Source: a virus. From it: a DNA stretch of 64,000 nucleotides. Both the position numbers and the translations under genes were made by a program. The stretch spans positions 62,001 through 126,000 of IMG/VR virus record IMGVR_UViG_3300010938_000004; one strand, given 5' to 3'. Shown here in pieces: positions 1 through 7,701 of this stretch. Below the pieces are notes generated by a model that did not search any database, was not told the DNA's origin, and worked only from the letters and a program-made list of their open reading frames with translations. Numbering within the stretch: position 1 is the first letter of the stretch; each line of letters begins with the position of its first letter.

Positions 1-462
1 GAACAGAGTTCGGGTGAAATCCATATGGTGATCGATGATACGGACGGCACCCCGACTATCGCAGGAGAGTTCATTTCATCGGCATCGGGTAAGGCCTCTT
101 TGGCTATCCCATTCCCCAGGACAGCGTCAGTAAGCGCAATCGGCTTTATCTCTGGCAGTAACGAAATAGCGATTTCTACTTCTTCCAGACGTTTCAAAGA
201 AGACATCGAAGACTACACGGACATTCGCTCCGAACGGATATACGATCTCCAGCCTGTGAGATTCTGGTATAAAGGCGCCCAGGAAAAAGAGAAGGCTCCC
301 TATCAGCCTAAATGCGTGGGTCTAATCGCAGAAGAAGTTTACAAAGTTCTGCCCGAAATCGTTCACCTGGACGCTGATATGAAGCCCTACACGGTGAAAT
401 ACGATTTGTTGACGCTGTATCTGCTCGAAGAAGTGAAAAAGCTCAGGGAGCTTGTAAAGTAA
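1..462 (+). CDS. Tail fibre C-terminus with S74 intramolecular chaperone domain (5' partial)
   Basis: The reading frame is open from the first base of the window, so this is the 3' end of a longer tail fibre or spike gene. The visible part ends in a peptidase S74 / intramolecular chaperone auto-processing domain: a Ser-Ser-Arg-Arg-Phe-Lys-Glu-Asp-Ile stretch at nt 181-207, then RIYDLQPVRFWYK and GLIAEEVYKVLPEIV, the usual order in this family. In characterised members (endosialidases, L-shaped fibres) the domain trimerises the fibre, then cuts itself off at the conserved serine using a nearby lysine. Both residues are present, so autocleavage just before the SRRFKEDI stretch is expected. The last 20 bases overlap the convergent lipoprotein gene. 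Confidence 0.85.
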   Translation, partial: EQSSGEIHMVIDDTDGTPTIAGEFISSASGKASLAIPFPRTASVSAIGFISGSNEIAISTSSRRFKEDIEDYTDIRSERIYDLQPVRFWYKGAQEKEKAPYQPKCVGLIAEEVYKVLPEIVHLDADMKPYTVKYDLLTLYLLEEVKKLRELVK

Positions 463-1789
463 CCGCGCCCTGCGGACACGCCAGCATGTTGCCGCACAAC
501 GGCCAACAATCAGTGCTGGGCAACTCAATCTCTCGAAAAGAAGAGCGGGACTCGTAAAGTCTGGCTTTCTTCGTACTCGTAGACGCAAAGAATAGTGGGC
601 CAGCGATAGTGTCGATCGAGTGCACAAAATACCAATAGGGAGAGATCCATAGCGAATCCCCGCCTCTGCCCACGAGCTGTTTGTATCCAGGGTAAAACAC
701 CTCCCCTGCTACGCTGACTGGTCGCTGCAGCGTGTAATCATCGTAGTTCTCACCCAGCGCGGGGCTAGAGCCGCAAACCTGGCGAAGCTCTTCCACGGAG
801 CTATTCCTGTAAAGCCCATCGGCATAGCGGACTTTCTTGACTTCAAGATTGGGCCAAGAAAGCTCCATAATCTGCCCGCTGTAGGTGGATGCTACGTACA
901 GTGTGTCGCCCTCGAACAAGAGCCCATAGGGCATATTCCATCTCTCTTTTCCGGGCCCATTTCGTCCCACCACGTATCTAAACGCTAAGTCTGGAACCGT
1001 AAATTCCTGGATCATCCCGTTGTGGGCATCTGAGATCAGGACAGTGTCGTCGCTGGGCCCAGGCACCGTGGCCACCGGCCACAAAAAGGAGCCTGGCTCC
1101 CACCCGCGAGAAACTCGCCGGTTAATCAGCTCTCCAGTGGCGAGCGACCAGACGGATATACTCCTATCGCCGAGGCTCGTTCCCACTACGTAATCTCCCA
1201 CAATCGTGCCGCTGTGCGCATTGGGCGTATCCTGCGACCATAAGAAGGACCCATCAAGCAAATTGAAGACACTGACCGAATGGCTGTCGTAGCTCCCAAT
1301 CACTAAGCGATCGCCTTTTACGAACACGCTCTCAGGCGAGACGAGCGATCGGTGGGTAATTTGTCCTTCCAAAACGAGGGAATCTCCCCGAACCTTGAAC
1401 CACAGTACGTTGTTGTGCGGGTAGCTGGCCACGTATAGCAGCTCAGTCTCGCGATGCCAAAATAGGCCGGTGGGCGCCCATGCTGAAATTCTGCTTCCAT
1501 CCGACAACTCAGGGGTAAGCTTCCTGGTGTTCGGCCCATCTAGGTCCATCACGTCCTGGTAGTTGGCCGCGAGCAACCTGCCCTCCACCTTGGCCAAGGA
1601 AACGAAGTACGGGTGGGCGACTTTGCCCATGGAGACATACTGCGTATGCTCGGTAAAAATGGGTAGGATCTCTTGGAACCCGGCATTGTTATTTCGACCG
1701 CAGCTCAACAGTAAGAGCGCACAGGACAAAAGCAGCGTTATCCCATAACGCATCTGGGTTGCGGGAAGCTTCAGGTCTTTACGGTTCAC
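443..1789 (-). CDS. Predicted lipoprotein, beta-propeller-like
   Basis: 448 aa from a GTG at 1787-1789, chosen because GGAGG lies 5 nt upstream; an ATG four codons earlier lacks such a site. The N-terminus is a lipoprotein signal: charged start, hydrophobic run MRYGITLLLSCALLLL, and an LLSC lipobox with Cys at about residue 30. The mature part has repeated strand-rich segments (RLLAANYQDV, ELLYVASYPHNNVLWF, RLVIGSYDSHSVSVF, TLYVASTYSGQIMELSW), like NHL/WD-type propeller blades. I do not recognise a specific family. It is leftward and convergent with the tail fibre, unlike its structural neighbours, as expected for a moron-type gene acting on the host envelope. The role (receptor masking, superinfection exclusion or other) is inference. 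Confidence 0.7.
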   Translation of the reverse strand: MNRKDLKLPATQMRYGITLLLSCALLLLSCGRNNNAGFQEILPIFTEHTQYVSMGKVAHPYFVSLAKVEGRLLAANYQDVMDLDGPNTRKLTPELSDGSRISAWAPTGLFWHRETELLYVASYPHNNVLWFKVRGDSLVLEGQITHRSLVSPESVFVKGDRLVIGSYDSHSVSVFNLLDGSFLWSQDTPNAHSGTIVGDYVVGTSLGDRSISVWSLATGELINRRVSRGWEPGSFLWPVATVPGPSDDTVLISDAHNGMIQEFTVPDLAFRYVVGRNGPGKERWNMPYGLLFEGDTLYVASTYSGQIMELSWPNLEVKKVRYADGLYRNSSVEELRQVCGSSPALGENYDDYTLQRPVSVAGEVFYPGYKQLVGRGGDSLWISPYWYFVHSIDTIAGPLFFASTSTKKARLYESRSSFREIELPSTDCWPLCGNMLACPQGAVTLQAP

Positions 1790-1885
1790 CCCTGCCTCCA
1801 TCCAAGTCTACGCCAGCATTGCGCAATGGCCGCCCAGGTAGGGCTTTCTTCTCTCCTCGTCTTTGTGCTTGCGCCCTTTGGGCGC

Positions 1886-2155
1886 CTATTCCAATGATTC
1901 CAAAAGCGTAGACAACTTGCTCTTGCGCTTCTCTAGGGACCGGAGCGCTTTTTCAATTTTCTTTTTCCCAGCCTTGACCGCTTCCTCTCTAGAAAAGAAA
2001 CAAGTCCGGCCAATTATCTCCTGACGTCGGTGGCTGTAGCGGCCCTGATGATAGGCATATGACGAATCATCTGTTGTTTCGACATGTAGAGGTTCGATCC
2101 CTTGAGTCTCTACGTACTTAATCGAGTAAACCAGTTGAGTTTTTGTGCTTTTCAT
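1886..2155 (-). CDS. Small hypothetical protein
   Basis: 89 aa, charged, no membrane segment. It ends in a Lys/Glu/Arg-rich helix (KKKIEKALRSLEKRKSKLSTLLESL) after an aromatic central part (YAYHQGRYSHRR). The ATG at 2153-2155 has AAGGG about 8 nt upstream; the frame stays open to an ATG at 2215, which would add 20 residues but has no ribosome site. Small strand-then-coil proteins of this type are common in phages and their function is unknown. It is transcribed leftward, diverging from the gene at 2301. Confidence 0.55.
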   Translation of the reverse strand: MKSTKTQLVYSIKYVETQGIEPLHVETTDDSSYAYHQGRYSHRRQEIIGRTCFFSREEAVKAGKKKIEKALRSLEKRKSKLSTLLESLE

Positions 2156-2300
2156 TTCAATTTCCCTTGCCCTGCCATCGCTCAGCATTACACCATAAAA
2201 GATCCGATAAGTCAAACTTCAAGCATATTAAGCGCATACGCGCCTACTTGTATCAGTCGCGCTTCTGTAAATATCCTATCGTCGTTAATAAGGAGAAAGC

Positions 2301-2753
2301 ATGGCGCAAAGAGAAAAAGAATCGAAAAAGGTCGACAAAAAGGCGCAATCTGCCCAGGGAAAAATTACGATCGGCCAGATTCAGGATCTCTCCTTTCAAA
2401 AGGCCATCATGCGTTTGAGCAATTGCGAGAATCTCAAGATCGCCACGGCCTTTAAGGCCAAGCGGCTCCTCAAAGCCGTGCGAGATGAAGTCGGCGCTTT
2501 CGAAGAAATCCGCGTCAAAACTTTGGAGTCTCTGGCAGAAAAAGACCAAGACGGAAAAGTCCTATTCGAGGACGACAGCAAGTCCCACTACAAACTTAGT
2601 CCAGAAAACAGAGCGATCTTCACTGCCAAGCTAGAGGAAGCCAAGGACGTGGTCGTGGCCCTGCCTCCTCTTCAGTTCACGCTCGAAGAGCTGGAAGGCA
2701 GCAAGCTCTCTGGCTCCGACCTGCTGGCCCTTGAGCCTTTCATCAAAGAATAA
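2301..2753 (+). CDS. Hypothetical protein
   Basis: 150 aa, highly charged, preceded by AAGGAG 7 nt before the ATG. The first 20 residues are a Lys-rich tail (REKESKKVDKKAQ). The rest is helical, with LSNCENLKIATAFKAKRLLKAVRDEVGAFEEIRVKTLES at about residues 39-77 and a C-terminal PLQFTLEELEGSKLSGSDLLALEPFI. The layout loosely recalls DUF1617-type phage proteins, but the similarity is too weak for a family call. It lies between the fibre genes and the holin, so a virion or lysis-associated role is possible but unproven. Confidence 0.6.
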   Translation: MAQREKESKKVDKKAQSAQGKITIGQIQDLSFQKAIMRLSNCENLKIATAFKAKRLLKAVRDEVGAFEEIRVKTLESLAEKDQDGKVLFEDDSKSHYKLSPENRAIFTAKLEEAKDVVVALPPLQFTLEELEGSKLSGSDLLALEPFIKE

Positions 2754-2755
2754 AG

Positions 2756-2904
2756 ATACTTATAACTTGTAAGTATTACTTAACTGTTCGCTCTCGCCCA
2801 CTGTTCATTTTAAGTGAACACTTAGACCCCATCTAACAGTTCGGCCCAACGGCTTCTTGGTCGCTGTGTGCTAACATGTGTATGTGCGTTTCGAGACAAG
2901 AAGC
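2756..2904 (+). promoter_or_regulatory. Intergenic region with three inverted repeats upstream of the holin
   Basis: The 173 bp between 2754 and the holin start hold no gene but three inverted repeats. ATACTTA (2756-2762) pairs with TAAGTAT (2770-2776). TGTTCA (2802-2807) pairs with TGAACA (2815-2820), a compact operator-like dyad. GCTTCTTG (2852-2859) pairs with CAAGAAGC (2897-2904), which would enclose a 37-nt loop and end 22 nt before the holin GTG. These could be an operator and a leader hairpin controlling holin expression. That function is inferred; the repeats are read directly. Confidence 0.4.
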
Positions 2905-2926
2905 ATACTTTGAGGACGTCTAACCC

Positions 2927-3424
2927 GTGAAGCATATCAAGGACTTAGCCATAGACCTCCTGACGCTGGGTAAGGACCAGGCGCTAAGCGCCTTGACACT
3001 GTGCATAGCATTCTTTGCCCCCGTGCATAGGGTGGTGTTCTTCACCGCAGTGCTGGTGATCGTAGACATGATTACCGGTATACGGGCCGCCTGTGCCCGC
3101 GGAGAGCAGATCCGCAGCCACAAGATAGCGCGAAGTATCACGAAGCTTTTCCACTACCTGGTGGTGATATGTGTGGCATTCATCGTCCAAAGAGAATTTT
3201 TGCTAAGCGCGTGGCTGGTTCAAATCGTCTCTGGCGTAGTCGCAGCCGCTGAGCTGAAGAGCGTGCTTGAAAATCTAGAAGAAGCTGATGGTAGCGACGT
3301 GTGGTCCAAGCTATGGAAGAGGCTTGCCCCCCAATGGGAGAAGCGCGAAGAAGAAGTCAGGCGGACCCTTAATGAGCCGCCCCGTCGCAAGAAGGCTAAA
3401 TTCAAAGCCAAAACTAAAAGCTAA
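2927..3424 (+). CDS. Holin, phage_holin_4-like
   Basis: 165 aa from a GTG. Two or three hydrophobic segments are visible: LTLCIAFFAPVHRVVFFTAVLVIVDMITGI (about residues 23-52), LFHYLVVICVAFIVQ, and LLSAWLVQIVSGVVAAAEL. The DMITGIRAACARGEQIRSHKIARSITKL stretch matches the pattern of the TcdE/phi29-type holin 4 family (D-x-x-T-G then a basic S-x-K loop). The C-terminal 50 residues are charged and end KKAKFKAKTKS, as expected for a cytoplasmic holin tail. It would form the inner-membrane lesion at lysis. No endolysin is recognisable next to it, so the rest of the lysis cassette is elsewhere or unrecognised. Confidence 0.65.
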   Translation: MKHIKDLAIDLLTLGKDQALSALTLCIAFFAPVHRVVFFTAVLVIVDMITGIRAACARGEQIRSHKIARSITKLFHYLVVICVAFIVQREFLLSAWLVQIVSGVVAAAELKSVLENLEEADGSDVWSKLWKRLAPQWEKREEEVRRTLNEPPRRKKAKFKAKTKS

Positions 3425-3425
3425 G

Positions 3426-3624
3426 AAGCCGTGAACCTCCTTGTAAGAAATATAGCCTCATGGAGACCTCCCGTCAGGCTTCTGGACGCATCTAGCTCTG
3501 TGCTACCCACTGGTACCAGCGCCACGATCGACGGCGTAGTCGTCGTAAATGGCGACCGAGTACTTTTCACCAACCTTTCCTCGAACAACAACCGAGTGTA
3601 TGTGGTGTCTGGGGTGGGAACCGC
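3426..3624 (+). repeat. Perfect 199-bp direct repeat, copy 1 (fibre gene 5' end)
   Basis: Bases 3426-3624 are identical to 4954-5152. The repeat covers the last bases before the GTG and about the first 64 codons of both fibre genes, then the sequences diverge abruptly (GCTGCTC against ATTAGCC). No mismatch was seen on base-by-base reading. Confidence 0.95.
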
Positions 3625-4951
3625 GCTGCTCTGGACTCTTGAAACCGACGGTAAGAACGGCGATGGCTCCCCGGCCGACGGCGATCTTGTTTATGTGCAG
3701 GAGGGAGCTGCAAGCGGAGATTTGACCTGGGGCTATACCGGCACGTCCTGGATCAAAACGAACCCCATCTCGAATGCTGACGTAATTTCAAAAGTCCTCA
3801 CTGGCTTTTCGGCTTCAGCCGGAACTGTTGCTGCATCAGACACCATTCTTCAGGCTTTCAATAAACTGGTCGGTAACGTCGGGCTGAAGCTGGACATAAG
3901 CGCACTTACGGATGCCGCCGTCACCAGCAAGGTGCTGACTGGATTCTCCGCAGGCGCCGGGACAGTCGCTGCGACCGATACGATCCTTTCTGCGTTCAAT
4001 AAACTCGATGGCAATATCGCTACCAAACAAGCGGCGGGAAACTACATCACTGCGCTTACGGGCGACGTCACCGCGATCGGGCCGGGTTCGGCTGCGGCAT
4101 CTATTGCAAATTCTACCGTGACGGGCAAGACAATCACCGGGTTCTCGTCCACGCGCGGAAGCATTACGGGGTCCGACACAATTCTTTCTGCCATCAATAA
4201 ACTTCACGGCAATTTCGAGTCCGTGAACTCGTTCTACGGATACCGTTACCAGACCAAGCGGTTTTTCGACTTTGACAGCCCGACCCTTCAAGTCGTGACA
4301 AATGCCTCGAATGGATCGGGCGCCAGTAACTCATTCACTACCGTTTTACCTACGGGCGCACGTCCTGGCGTTTACACTCAGATTAGCGGCACAACTAGCA
4401 CGGGCTCAGCGGGGGTTTCTTCGGGCGACAATTTGATCTTGGACCCTGCGGTAGCGGTCACCCACACATTCGTAGTCGGCTTTCGGATCCCTGAACTCTC
4501 TGCTCTGAATCAGGACTTCCACACCGTAATCGGACTTTCCAATACGTCCTTCTCCGGCTCGACTCATGCAACTTCTGGGATCTTCCTAGACTACGATCGG
4601 CTTACTTACGGCGACCACGACGCGCGGTGGGTTGTTCTTCATGGAGGCGTGAGTACCATTCAGGCGGCTGGCATCACGATAGCGGCTGGGACATGGTATC
4701 GAGCAACGATTGTCATTACGACTGGATCGGGTTCGGCGTCGGTATCAATGATGCTCGAAAACATGACCGATATAATTCCTGGGACGGCCTGTAGTGCTAC
4801 TGAGGCCAGCACTGGGTTCCCCCCCAACACGCAGGCCCTTCGCTTTGGCGGCGGCGGGATCAAACGATCAGGCACTGCCTCCAAGCAGATGAGCGCGTTC
4901 GACTACGTTCTTTGGGACACAAATTGGTTAGGGGTCGGGAACATTCGATGA
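3431..4951 (+). CDS. Tail fibre / receptor-binding protein 1
   Basis: 506 aa from a GTG. Residues 1-64 are an attachment module identical to that of the next gene. A middle part has three copies of a motif like SKVLTGFSASAGTVAASD followed by TIL-x-A-x-NKL-x-GN (about residues 120-260), the pattern of trimeric fibre shafts. From about residue 270 a strand-rich C-terminal domain (TKRFFDFDSPTLQVV ... FHTVIGLSNTSFSGS ... TWYRATIVITTGSGSASVSMMLEN) resembles a LamG/concanavalin-like jelly roll and probably binds the host receptor. No S74 chaperone is present, unlike the fibre at the left edge. Fibre identity is firm; the C-terminal fold is inferred from strand pattern only. Confidence 0.75.
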   Translation: MNLLVRNIASWRPPVRLLDASSSVLPTGTSATIDGVVVVNGDRVLFTNLSSNNNRVYVVSGVGTALLWTLETDGKNGDGSPADGDLVYVQEGAASGDLTWGYTGTSWIKTNPISNADVISKVLTGFSASAGTVAASDTILQAFNKLVGNVGLKLDISALTDAAVTSKVLTGFSAGAGTVAATDTILSAFNKLDGNIATKQAAGNYITALTGDVTAIGPGSAAASIANSTVTGKTITGFSSTRGSITGSDTILSAINKLHGNFESVNSFYGYRYQTKRFFDFDSPTLQVVTNASNGSGASNSFTTVLPTGARPGVYTQISGTTSTGSAGVSSGDNLILDPAVAVTHTFVVGFRIPELSALNQDFHTVIGLSNTSFSGSTHATSGIFLDYDRLTYGDHDARWVVLHGGVSTIQAAGITIAAGTWYRATIVITTGSGSASVSMMLENMTDIIPGTACSATEASTGFPPNTQALRFGGGGIKRSGTASKQMSAFDYVLWDTNWLGVGNIR

Positions 4952-4953
4952 TA

Positions 4954-5152
4954 AAGCCGTGAACCTCCTTGTAAGAAATATAGCCTCATGGAGACCTCCC
5001 GTCAGGCTTCTGGACGCATCTAGCTCTGTGCTACCCACTGGTACCAGCGCCACGATCGACGGCGTAGTCGTCGTAAATGGCGACCGAGTACTTTTCACCA
5101 ACCTTTCCTCGAACAACAACCGAGTGTATGTGGTGTCTGGGGTGGGAACCGC
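4954..5152 (+). repeat. Perfect 199-bp direct repeat, copy 2 (fibre gene 5' end)
   Basis: Identical to 3426-3624. It starts 2 nt after the stop codon of the first fibre gene (4949-4951) and supplies the GTG start and the first 64 codons of the second fibre. Copies this long and perfect are direct substrates for homologous recombination. Confidence 0.95.
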
Positions 5153-7133
5153 ATTAGCCTGGCAAGTCCAAGCCGAAGGTCAGGCGGGCAGTGGAGCGCC
5201 CACGGACGGCGATGTCTTAGATGTCCAAGAGGGTGAGACTTATGCGGACCGCATACTGCAGTACACAGGGACCGCGTGGGCAAGCATTACCTCTACTGAT
5301 ATGGTTACCGGCCCTGCCTCGGCCACTGCCAATGCGGTGGCCCGATTCAGCGGGCCTACCGGCAAAATTATCAAAAACAGCGGGGTCCTGATCGATGACG
5401 CTGACAACATGACGGGAGTGGCCAGCCTGAAGATAGGGGCTGGCGCACTAGATTCCTCCGCCATTGCGCAGTTTACTTCTACCACTAAGGGTTTCTTGCC
5501 GCCCTCTATGACCACTACGCAGAGAGATGCTATAGACACTCCCGCTCCTGGTCTGTTTCTGTTCAACAACATCACCGCTGCTTTGAACTATTACAGCGGA
5601 AGCGCATGGACTGCCCTGCAGCGGGACTTGCTATTAACCCTAACTGCGAACGAGGACCTCCTGGTCCGACGTTCTGGTGTCCTGGCTCGTCTCGCCGTTG
5701 GTTCCGATGGACAGGTCTTGACCATAGTCGGAGGTCAGGTCGCGTGGGGTTCTTCGTCGAGTGGTGTCACGACGGTCGGTGCGTTCGGTTCCTCTCCCAA
5801 CTCAGCCGGTGCTTTGGTCAGTGGTTCTACCTTGACCCTACAGCCTGCGGACGCCTCCAACCCCGGAGGGGTTAGTACCGCGGCACAGACCTTCGCGGGC
5901 GCGAAGACTTTCGCCGCGAAGCCGGTTTTCCCGCAAGGACTCCTCCAGGGAGTCCGCGGCTCCGACACGACGAGCTTATCTTGGTCGGGCGCAACCAGCG
6001 CACAGTCCGGGCTGACGTTCTACACGACTGGTGGCGCCGACTTTATGGCGGCCCTCTCGCAAGGGTACCGTGTTTTCGAGACGACCTACCGCGCCGCTAC
6101 GGACAGACAAGAAGTCATCCTCAATAGCAAAACGATGCTTGGATACGACCCGTCGGCTGAGGTCGAGTCTCGCATCCTGGGCGGTCGCTCCTCGCTTTCG
6201 GACAGTACCGGCGGGTTTCTTTCGGCAAACATCGGTCAGCAGGTACCTGGCACCGGCAACGCCGGTATCCACATGATTAACTCGAACGACTGGTCCATCA
6301 CCAATACCAGCAGCTACGGCCTGCGGTTCCTGATGGGGTATGCGTCGAACTACGGGTTGGTGCTCTACGGCTCGAACTTCCAATTCGGTTGGGCGTCAGA
6401 CGGTGGTGGCGGAATCGGTCTTTCGTGTTCATCCCCGAACGCCATATCCGACACGCGCCCGAGCCACGTAGTCGCCAAGTACGCTTTTGCGGCAGGATAC
6501 GCGAACGGCAAGACCGGACTAGGTTCTACGGTCGAAGGGTTCTTCGGACCGGCTGGTACGCTGGCCAACCCCGCGTTCACATCGCACACCGACACGAACA
6601 CCGGCATGTACTTTCCGGCAGCAGATACGGTTGGCGTTTCAGCTGGTGGCATTGGTGTAGTGCAATTTGATGCCGGTGGGCCTGGCAGTAATCGGCGTCT
6701 TACGTCGGTTGCTGCGAGTCAGGATCTTTATATTTCTGCGTCTGCCAACTTATATCTTGGCGTTCAAAACATCCAAGAGATGATGCGCTTCTTGGCCACG
6801 GATTCTGGGCAGGTCATCGTATACCGACCGCTGCGCATGAACATTAACAGTGAGGGTCCTGGGCGTACGTCCTATTCCTTCAACAATCACCCGGACGGTG
6901 GTCTGGGGTATATCTCGTCGACGGTACTTGGCCTGTCTACCGCTGGAGCGTGGCGCATGCAGTGGAAGTCTGGCGTGGCGTTTGTCAACGCCGCAGCTTC
7001 TGCAGAGTCTACTGGCGCTGGAACCCCTTTACTCGGAACTAACTGTCCCGCCAGCACGCTTACAGCTCCGTACACCTGGCTGAAGGTGGAGACGTCGGAC
7101 GGTTCGACCGTCTACATCCCGGCGTGGAAATAA
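4959..7133 (+). CDS. Tail fibre / receptor-binding protein 2
   Basis: 724 aa from a GTG. Residues 1-64 are identical to fibre 1; after that the proteins are unrelated. Visible segments are FLPPSMTTTQRDAIDTPAPG and LFLFNNITAALNYYSGSAW (about residues 178-220), typical of phage fibre linkers, then a long Gly/Ser/Thr-rich beta region, NPAFTSHTDTNTGMYFPAADTVGVSAGG near 540-570, and an SDGSTVYIPAWK end. The NPAF...TGMYFPA motif is common just before C-terminal domains of fibres. No S74 chaperone is present. Shared N-termini imply that both fibres dock on the same baseplate or fibre socket, giving two alternative or co-existing receptor specificities. Confidence 0.78.
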   Translation: MNLLVRNIASWRPPVRLLDASSSVLPTGTSATIDGVVVVNGDRVLFTNLSSNNNRVYVVSGVGTALAWQVQAEGQAGSGAPTDGDVLDVQEGETYADRILQYTGTAWASITSTDMVTGPASATANAVARFSGPTGKIIKNSGVLIDDADNMTGVASLKIGAGALDSSAIAQFTSTTKGFLPPSMTTTQRDAIDTPAPGLFLFNNITAALNYYSGSAWTALQRDLLLTLTANEDLLVRRSGVLARLAVGSDGQVLTIVGGQVAWGSSSSGVTTVGAFGSSPNSAGALVSGSTLTLQPADASNPGGVSTAAQTFAGAKTFAAKPVFPQGLLQGVRGSDTTSLSWSGATSAQSGLTFYTTGGADFMAALSQGYRVFETTYRAATDRQEVILNSKTMLGYDPSAEVESRILGGRSSLSDSTGGFLSANIGQQVPGTGNAGIHMINSNDWSITNTSSYGLRFLMGYASNYGLVLYGSNFQFGWASDGGGGIGLSCSSPNAISDTRPSHVVAKYAFAAGYANGKTGLGSTVEGFFGPAGTLANPAFTSHTDTNTGMYFPAADTVGVSAGGIGVVQFDAGGPGSNRRLTSVAASQDLYISASANLYLGVQNIQEMMRFLATDSGQVIVYRPLRMNINSEGPGRTSYSFNNHPDGGLGYISSTVLGLSTAGAWRMQWKSGVAFVNAAASAESTGAGTPLLGTNCPASTLTAPYTWLKVETSDGSTVYIPAWK

Positions 7134-7143
7134 CGCTTGGTGA

Positions 7144-7701
7144 CTAGTTGAACACGTCAGGCTTATTCGGCCTCACTCGTTCGAAGAGTTCCTTTTCAGA
7201 CATTTTTGCAGACTGAGCCAGTGCTTGTACCAAAAAGCCAAAAAACGACGCTGCCTCTTCCTTAGTGAAGTAGAGGCTATGACGATACTCCGCCTCTATG
7301 TTGTCTCCGATCAGCACCATCATCTTGAGCTTCGCACGGTTAGCCTCATGCCCCAGCTCTTCTACCTTGCGCGCTAACTCTGGGAAAGCGACCAAAATTG
7401 ACTGAGCGCACGGATTGGGGCTAACTTGCTCCATGTACTTCTCCTTCAACGCTTCGAAGAAGCCGATCATGGCCTGAAGAGGCGGGTTATTGGCCTTAAC
7501 TGCCGCGTCGATCATTGTTGCAATTGCAGGTTGCAAGAAATTCAGATCGGCAGTAGATGATACCATGGTTACTTTTTGATCTTCTGGCTTGCCAAATGCC
7601 AATGCCAAGTTAAACCCCATATCTTTGATCTGGCCCATGGTGTATTTAATCAGCTCTAAAAGAGCCCCCTGGCCGGGTGTTTGTTTTTCTTCTTTGCTCA
7701 T
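7144..7701 (-). CDS. Hypothetical protein coupled to the helicase
   Basis: 185 aa from the ATG at 7699-7701, which overlaps the helicase stop (ATGA) and has GGAGAGG just upstream. Mostly helical: LLELIKYTMGQIKDMGFNLALAF, LQPAIATMIDAAVKANNPPLQAMIGFFEALKEKYMEQ, and VEELGHEANRAKLKMMVLIGDNIEAEYRHSLYF. No known motif. It is the last gene of the leftward helicase operon and translationally coupled to it, so a partner role in the same process is a reasonable guess. Its stop lies 10 bp from the convergent fibre stop, with no obvious terminator hairpin between them. Confidence 0.65.
   Translation of the reverse strand: MSKEEKQTPGQGALLELIKYTMGQIKDMGFNLALAFGKPEDQKVTMVSSTADLNFLQPAIATMIDAAVKANNPPLQAMIGFFEALKEKYMEQVSPNPCAQSILVAFPELARKVEELGHEANRAKLKMMVLIGDNIEAEYRHSLYFTKEEAASFFGFLVQALAQSAKMSEKELFERVRPNKPDVFN

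Noticed and set aside
2085-2105. GGTTCGATCCC resembling a tRNA T-arm
   Set aside because: No acceptor stem or anticodon arm can be built around it, and it lies in the 5' part of a leftward gene. No tRNA was found in the window.
3431-7133. Diversity-generating retroelement acting on the fibres
   Set aside because: The duplicated part is the conserved attachment end, not a variable C-terminus, and there is no reverse transcriptase or adenine-biased template repeat.
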